Shown here in pieces: positions 60,954-64,000 of a DNA stretch of 64,000 bases. The position numbers and the translations under genes were made by a program. A model generated the notes under the pieces. The model was not told the origin of the DNA and ran no database searches. It saw only the letters and a program-made list of their open reading frames with translations. Position 1 is the stretch's first letter, and every line of letters starts with the position of its first letter. Source of the stretch: a virus; IMG/VR virus record IMGVR_UViG_3300025789_000822, positions 1 through 64,000 of that record; one strand, given 5' to 3'.

Positions 60954-60961
60954 ACTAAATA
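60954..60961 (+). promoter_or_regulatory. Late-like octamer ACTAAATA, divergent partner
   Basis: ACTAAATA on the plus strand, 3 bases from the opposite copy, 50 bases before the 61012 gene. Confidence 0.5.
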
Positions 60962-61011
60962 TGAAAATATTAAGTATGGGTTTATCCGATTAAATAATAC
61001 AGAATAACAAT

Positions 61012-61389
61012 ATGAATCAAGATTTTTTCAAAAAACTAACTGAAAATCACCCTTTCATCACTATTTGTTCTTATGCCAATCAAGATTATGTTGGTATAAT
61101 TCAAAACCGTGATGACCTCGTGACCACAATGTATGACTATGGTTCTATTGTAGAATCTGACCTAAGAGCAAAGTTCTTAGAACTAGGAGATATTTGGTGG
61201 TGGGAAAGTAACAGAGCAATACCCATCAACTTGTTTCTTAGAACCGAGTGGATTGTATTCAAGCCCTATATTAGAACATTCAGCAACAAGAGTTTGAATA
61301 TCATTCATGGCCCTGTTGTTAGTATGACAGACTTCGCCAAGCGCAGGGGCAAGCGCAAATCAATTACACTTGTAAAGAAGATTCCTTAA
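61012..61389 (+). CDS. Conserved T4-like phage protein, unknown
   Basis: 125 residues: FFKKLTENHPFITICSYANQDYVGIIQNRDD, then KFLELGDIWWWESNRAIPINLFLRTEW, and a basic C-terminus (FAKRRGKRKSITLVKKIP). The compact beta core with GDIWWWESNR recurs in aquatic T4-like phages as a small unknown. Its last 26 bases overlap the end of the opposing polymerase-like gene. Confidence 0.78.
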   Translation: MNQDFFKKLTENHPFITICSYANQDYVGIIQNRDDLVTTMYDYGSIVESDLRAKFLELGDIWWWESNRAIPINLFLRTEWIVFKPYIRTFSNKSLNIIHGPVVSMTDFAKRRGKRKSITLVKKIP

Positions 61390-61945
61390 GCAGATTCATA
61401 TGCACGACAACTAATTGTGCATAGGCAATCGCATGACTTTTTTTGAAACTATATCCAGTGTGATCCTTTTCCCACACACTTTCATTCACTTCTTTCCAAC
61501 TCTTACCGACCAAATGACGTTTAGCGGGTCTGATAACTGCTAAGAACATAGCAAGTCTTGGGATACTATTCACTGGTTCAGGCATCTTTTTAAGTGTGTC
61601 ATATTGCTGACCCAAGTGAATTAGTTTTTCAACGGTGTCCTTGTCATTTAACATTGACCAATCAGGCTCGCCCATCAACTCAATCAAATGTAATTCATCA
61701 CGTACTTGATTGTATATATGAACATTCAATAAGTCTAACTTAAAGTATCCACGTTTTTCTGCATCGGCGTAGTGCAAACTAGACATTTGATGTACAGGAT
61801 CGTATGGTATTTCTGTAACATAGACACCAGTGGGATGTTTACGGATAGGCGTTACATTACGCATACTTGCAGGGGTATGCTTAATCAATGATAAAATTTT
61901 ATCACGGTCACCTAAATCAATATCTACATCACTATCAATTATCAT
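61364..61945 (-). CDS. C-terminal half of split Pol III alpha-like protein
   Basis: 193 residues. Starts MIIDSDVDIDLGDRDKIL, matching E. coli PDFDVDFCMEKRDQVI with the two catalytic Asp (residues 8 and 10). Then HPTGVYVTEIPYDP (E. coli HAGGVVIAP), GYFKLDLLNVHIYN with Asp71 (E. coli VKFDFLGLRTLTI, third catalytic Asp), IPRLAMFLAVIRPAK (DMIALVALFRPGP) and YSFKKSHAIAYAQLVVVHMNLLK ([22 protein letters not shown]). Motif order is conserved but the spacing is greatly shortened; OB, clamp-binding and tau-binding parts are absent. ATGA overlap with the SGNH gene upstream. Confidence 0.78.
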   Translation of the reverse strand: MIIDSDVDIDLGDRDKILSLIKHTPASMRNVTPIRKHPTGVYVTEIPYDPVHQMSSLHYADAEKRGYFKLDLLNVHIYNQVRDELHLIELMGEPDWSMLNDKDTVEKLIHLGQQYDTLKKMPEPVNSIPRLAMFLAVIRPAKRHLVGKSWKEVNESVWEKDHTGYSFKKSHAIAYAQLVVVHMNLLKESSLQV

Positions 61946-62628
61946 AATACAAATATACCTTTTTCCTTAGCATTGATGATTTTTATTTCATCTGAATCAA
62001 TCAATTCATTTATCATATTATACAGGATTTTATTATTTTGTTCAGATAAATGGCAAGGTCTAGGATCAGGTTCGTTGGGTAAAGGTCTAGCAGTTTCATT
62101 GGTAGATACATGTACTAATCCAGTGATACATGATCCATGTATATTCGTCAATTGAATAGGTTTACTAATGTTAGAATCTTCTACCCCTTCAAAAGGAAGA
62201 ATATTAACTAGTTTAATGTTGTTTTCTTTACAGATTCTGTTAACGTCATCAAATATTTTTTGACTTAAATAGGTATCTAAATCTAAATCTTGTGTATAAC
62301 GTAATGCATCCCATACTGTTTTCATTTCTTCCATATCTGATTTAGGTAAAAATGCCTTTTGTGGGTTATCATCAAATAACATAAAAGCATAACGCTCTAG
62401 ATAATCAGGCAATGAATGTATTCTATGTGGCATAGTATAAACAAACACCACATGTGTATATTTCTTATAATTTTCTAAAAACTTTTTAAATGAGTTCCAA
62501 ACACTAGTGCCCGGTTGACCATAGTGATCCTCAGAATTTTTATGAATTAGTGCTGGCCAACTATTTTCAGACCAATCACTGCCATAATATGGATGAGCAT
62601 AACTATCACCGAACACACCTAATCTCAT
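61942..62628 (-). CDS. SGNH-hydrolase-like protein (paralogue 3)
   Basis: 228 residues. MRLGVFGDSYAHPYYG contains the GDS nucleophile block; YGQPGTSVWNSFKKF resembles block II (Gly, with Asn) and HVVFVYTMPHR block III; DPRPCHLSEQNNKILYNMI supplies a C-terminal His. Hydrolase with unknown substrate. Coupled by 4-base overlaps to both neighbours, the polymerase-like half and the exonuclease. Confidence 0.74.
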   Translation of the reverse strand: MRLGVFGDSYAHPYYGSDWSENSWPALIHKNSEDHYGQPGTSVWNSFKKFLENYKKYTHVVFVYTMPHRIHSLPDYLERYAFMLFDDNPQKAFLPKSDMEEMKTVWDALRYTQDLDLDTYLSQKIFDDVNRICKENNIKLVNILPFEGVEDSNISKPIQLTNIHGSCITGLVHVSTNETARPLPNEPDPRPCHLSEQNNKILYNMINELIDSDEIKIINAKEKGIFVL

Positions 62629-63185
62629 CTAGGTTCTACCAATCCAGCTTTCATCAATTTCATATATGCACGTTGTACTACAATTGCTTGATGTTCTGCG
62701 TCATCTACTGCCTTGTGACTTGTGACATGCTTACCGTCTTTAAGACTAACGCCTGCAATCTCGTATAATGTACGTGTGTCACGCATAGTCCAAAAGGGCC
62801 AGGGAATGGGATTTGGATTATCACTAGTTTGTCGCCATGCATTTTCCATAACCACTAAGTCAAAGGGCGCACCATTGCTCCATACTGCTTTTCGATTCCA
62901 ACAGAATTTGTAAAGAATTTCCATGCATTCTTTGAATGGCATTCTATCACGATCACCCATAGCCTCTTCGATTGCTTCTGGGCTTTGTTCACCCCACCAA
63001 CGTAGTGTATCGTCATTGATTCTACGATTGTAGATTTCTGTTTGATCCTCAATTGTTGGTCTGAGTTCTAATCGCTCTGCGATACCATTACCCTTGGGGT
63101 CAAATCTTACAGCACCGATAGTCAAGATAACACAATCAGGTGTAGTATCTAAACTCTCAATGTCAATCATAATGTCATTTGCCAT
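62625..63185 (-). CDS. dexA: DexA-like 3'-5' exonuclease
   Basis: 186 residues, DEDD fold. Asp8-x-Glu10 in MIDIESL (Exo I), WSNGAPFDLVVMENAW (Exo II-type Asp) and SHKAVDDAEHQAI (Exo III, H...D). DDTLRWWGEQSPEAI and FWTMRDTRTL match T4 DexA (STIEWWKNQSPEA; NQRDIRT). It degrades 3' ends of DNA or RNA. Next to the polymerase-III-like half, which could use it as a proofreader; that is inference. Confidence 0.9.
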   Translation of the reverse strand: MANDIMIDIESLDTTPDCVILTIGAVRFDPKGNGIAERLELRPTIEDQTEIYNRRINDDTLRWWGEQSPEAIEEAMGDRDRMPFKECMEILYKFCWNRKAVWSNGAPFDLVVMENAWRQTSDNPNPIPWPFWTMRDTRTLYEIAGVSLKDGKHVTSHKAVDDAEHQAIVVQRAYMKLMKAGLVEPR

Positions 63186-63187
63186 GT

Positions 63188-63469
63188 TTATCCAAACTTT
63201 AATATAAAAATTATGTATTTCTTTTCATCAACTATTTCAAACTTGTCCGTGATGTTGCCATCCATTGTGTTCAATTTGAAACCATAATTGTTTTCTACGT
63301 ATTCTTCAAAGTCGTATGCATCAAACTGTCCTGTTAGGACATCTAATGTTTCCATATATTCTTTGCGAATCTTTTTTAGTGATTCCCAATATTGAAATCG
63401 TTTCTTTCTGAATTCAATTTCAGGATCATTTTCATCATAATCCTTAAATGATTTTGGAATGTTACTCAT
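63188..63469 (-). CDS. Small phage protein, unknown
   Basis: 93 residues, charged: FKDYDENDPEIEFRKKRFQYWESLKKIRKEYMETLD, then a beta-rich end (KFEIVDEKKYIIFILKFG). Overlaps the upstream gene by 8 bases and precedes the exonuclease by 2. Function not recognised. Confidence 0.72.
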   Translation of the reverse strand: MSNIPKSFKDYDENDPEIEFRKKRFQYWESLKKIRKEYMETLDVLTGQFDAYDFEEYVENNYGFKLNTMDGNITDKFEIVDEKKYIIFILKFG

Positions 63470-64000
63470 TGCTCTTCCAAATATTGTCCACTTGTCTTAC
63501 TTCATCAATTATATCTTTAGATAGATAATTAATCAATAGTACTGGGCGATTCTCATTAGTAGGATTTGGCATACTACTATGAAGTAGTCGGGTGTTATAT
63601 ATTAATGCATGACCTTTAAATACATCTGGTTGAGTAGAATTTTGCAAGAACCAAACATTGTGATCTCCGTTATAACACTGGTTTATATCAAAGTCCATTT
63701 TTTGACTGTGAGGTGCTATCCCAGTACCAGCATTTAGTTTGCCCATTTTATCTAATGGTACAATAACTTGTATACCCAGTAACCTTTTGTCAAAATTCCA
63801 TTTGCTAAACCTATGAGGGGTATCAATATGAGGACTAAGCCAAGTTGAGTTTGCGTTGATTGTGACAATATCACTGGAATACAATACTGCATTCTTTAGA
63901 TATTTGGTCACATACATATTGATATGATAATCAATCTTTTGCACTTCTAGCCAGTCTAAAACACTTTGACTCCACCAAACTGCAATGTCAGGCAGATTTT
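63462..64000 (-). CDS. Partial 2OG-Fe(II) oxygenase-like protein
   Basis: The frame is open to the right edge, reading ...NLPDIAVWWSQSVLDWLEVQKIDYH before the GTG at 63944, so the gene starts outside the window. SPHIDTPHRFSKW supplies the H-x-D iron ligands, LLGIQVIVPLDKM the next strand, and LLHSSMPNPTNENRPVLLINYL the distal His and the 2-oxoglutarate-binding Arg. Phytanoyl-CoA-dioxygenase-like enzymes are frequent in aquatic T4-like phages; substrate unknown. Confidence 0.78.
   Translation of the reverse strand, partial: NLPDIAVWWSQSVLDWLEVQKIDYHINMYVTKYLKNAVLYSSDIVTINANSTWLSPHIDTPHRFSKWNFDKRLLGIQVIVPLDKMGKLNAGTGIAPHSQKMDFDINQCYNGDHNVWFLQNSTQPDVFKGHALIYNTRLLHSSMPNPTNENRPVLLINYLSKDIIDEVRQVDNIWKSNE

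Noticed and set aside
1-64000. Prophage, plasmid or bacterial chromosome origin
   Set aside because: No integrase, repressor, plasmid replication or bacterial housekeeping operon is present; the content is continuous T4-like phage genes.

Overview
This window is a piece of the genome of a T4-like myovirus (a large lytic tailed phage). It is AT-rich and almost completely packed with genes, most of them on the minus strand with 1-4 base overlaps. Diagnostic proteins are the contractile tail sheath (gp18) and tube (gp19), neck and tail-completion proteins (gp13-, gp14- and gp15-like), head-completion nuclease (gp4), small terminase (gp16), dNMP kinase (gp1), clamp-loader ATPase (gp44), helicase (gp41), primase (gp61), a DexA-like exonuclease and a gp31/GroES-like co-chaperonin. 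From family knowledge, gene content and style resemble aquatic T4-like phages (cyanophage, pelagiphage and freshwater relatives): PhoH, MazG, a HesB/IscA Fe-S carrier, long low-complexity fibres and He-PIG adhesins. No photosynthesis gene is present, so the host cannot be named. Major capsid, portal, large terminase and a family-B polymerase are not in the window.

Layout. 1-5.6 kb: candidate internal-head proteins, a glycosyltransferase, and a 725-residue protein with an N-terminal nucleotidyltransferase. 5.5-10.5 kb: ClpA-type unfoldase and DnaJ under a near-consensus sigma70 promoter, an FG-rich membrane protein and two conserved unknowns. 10.6-12.2 kb (plus strand): HNH homing endonuclease and PhoH. 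12.2-15.5 kb: gp44, GroES-like protein, the N-terminal half of a miniature DNA polymerase III alpha-like protein, and unknowns. 15.5-24.6 kb: fibres, an adhesin and a GH19 endolysin. 24.7-40.3 kb: head/tail morphogenesis (AT-hook protein, gp16, GIY-YIG endonuclease, gp4, tube-like protein, gp19, a 1216-residue sheath, gp1, gp13-like, MazG, SGNH protein). 40.4-44.0 kb (plus strand): HNH remnant, gp14-like, gp15, NUDIX. 44.1-50.5 kb: XhlA-like protein, fibres, glycosyltransferase. 50.5-57.7 kb: MGME1-like nuclease, SGNH protein, HesB, virion-type unknowns, a ligase-like (KWDG) protein. 57.7-64 kb: helicase, primase, a second polymerase-III-like half, a third SGNH protein, DexA-like exonuclease and a 2OG-oxygenase-like protein cut by the window edge.

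Regulation is unusually legible. One promoter class is sigma70-like (TTGACA, 17 bp, TAnnnT) in front of replication, chaperone and nucleotide-metabolism genes. A second is an octamer close to T4's late TATAAATA (mostly GATAAATA), found about 29 times, mainly before virion genes and at each divergent strand switch. In eight cases the octamer lies only 4-6 bases before the start codon, predicting leaderless late mRNAs. Hairpin terminators close several units.

The strongest candidates for something undescribed are: (1) a miniature DnaE-like polymerase split into two genes 47 kb apart, cut exactly between the GRGS motif and the catalytic DxD motif; (2) a set of proteins with T4-like capsid-targeting/prohead-protease leaders, including an AT-hook protein and a ligase-like protein, which could be packaged and injected; (3) the small terminase gene apparently starting at ATT directly behind an inserted homing endonuclease; and (4) the leaderless late-gene class.
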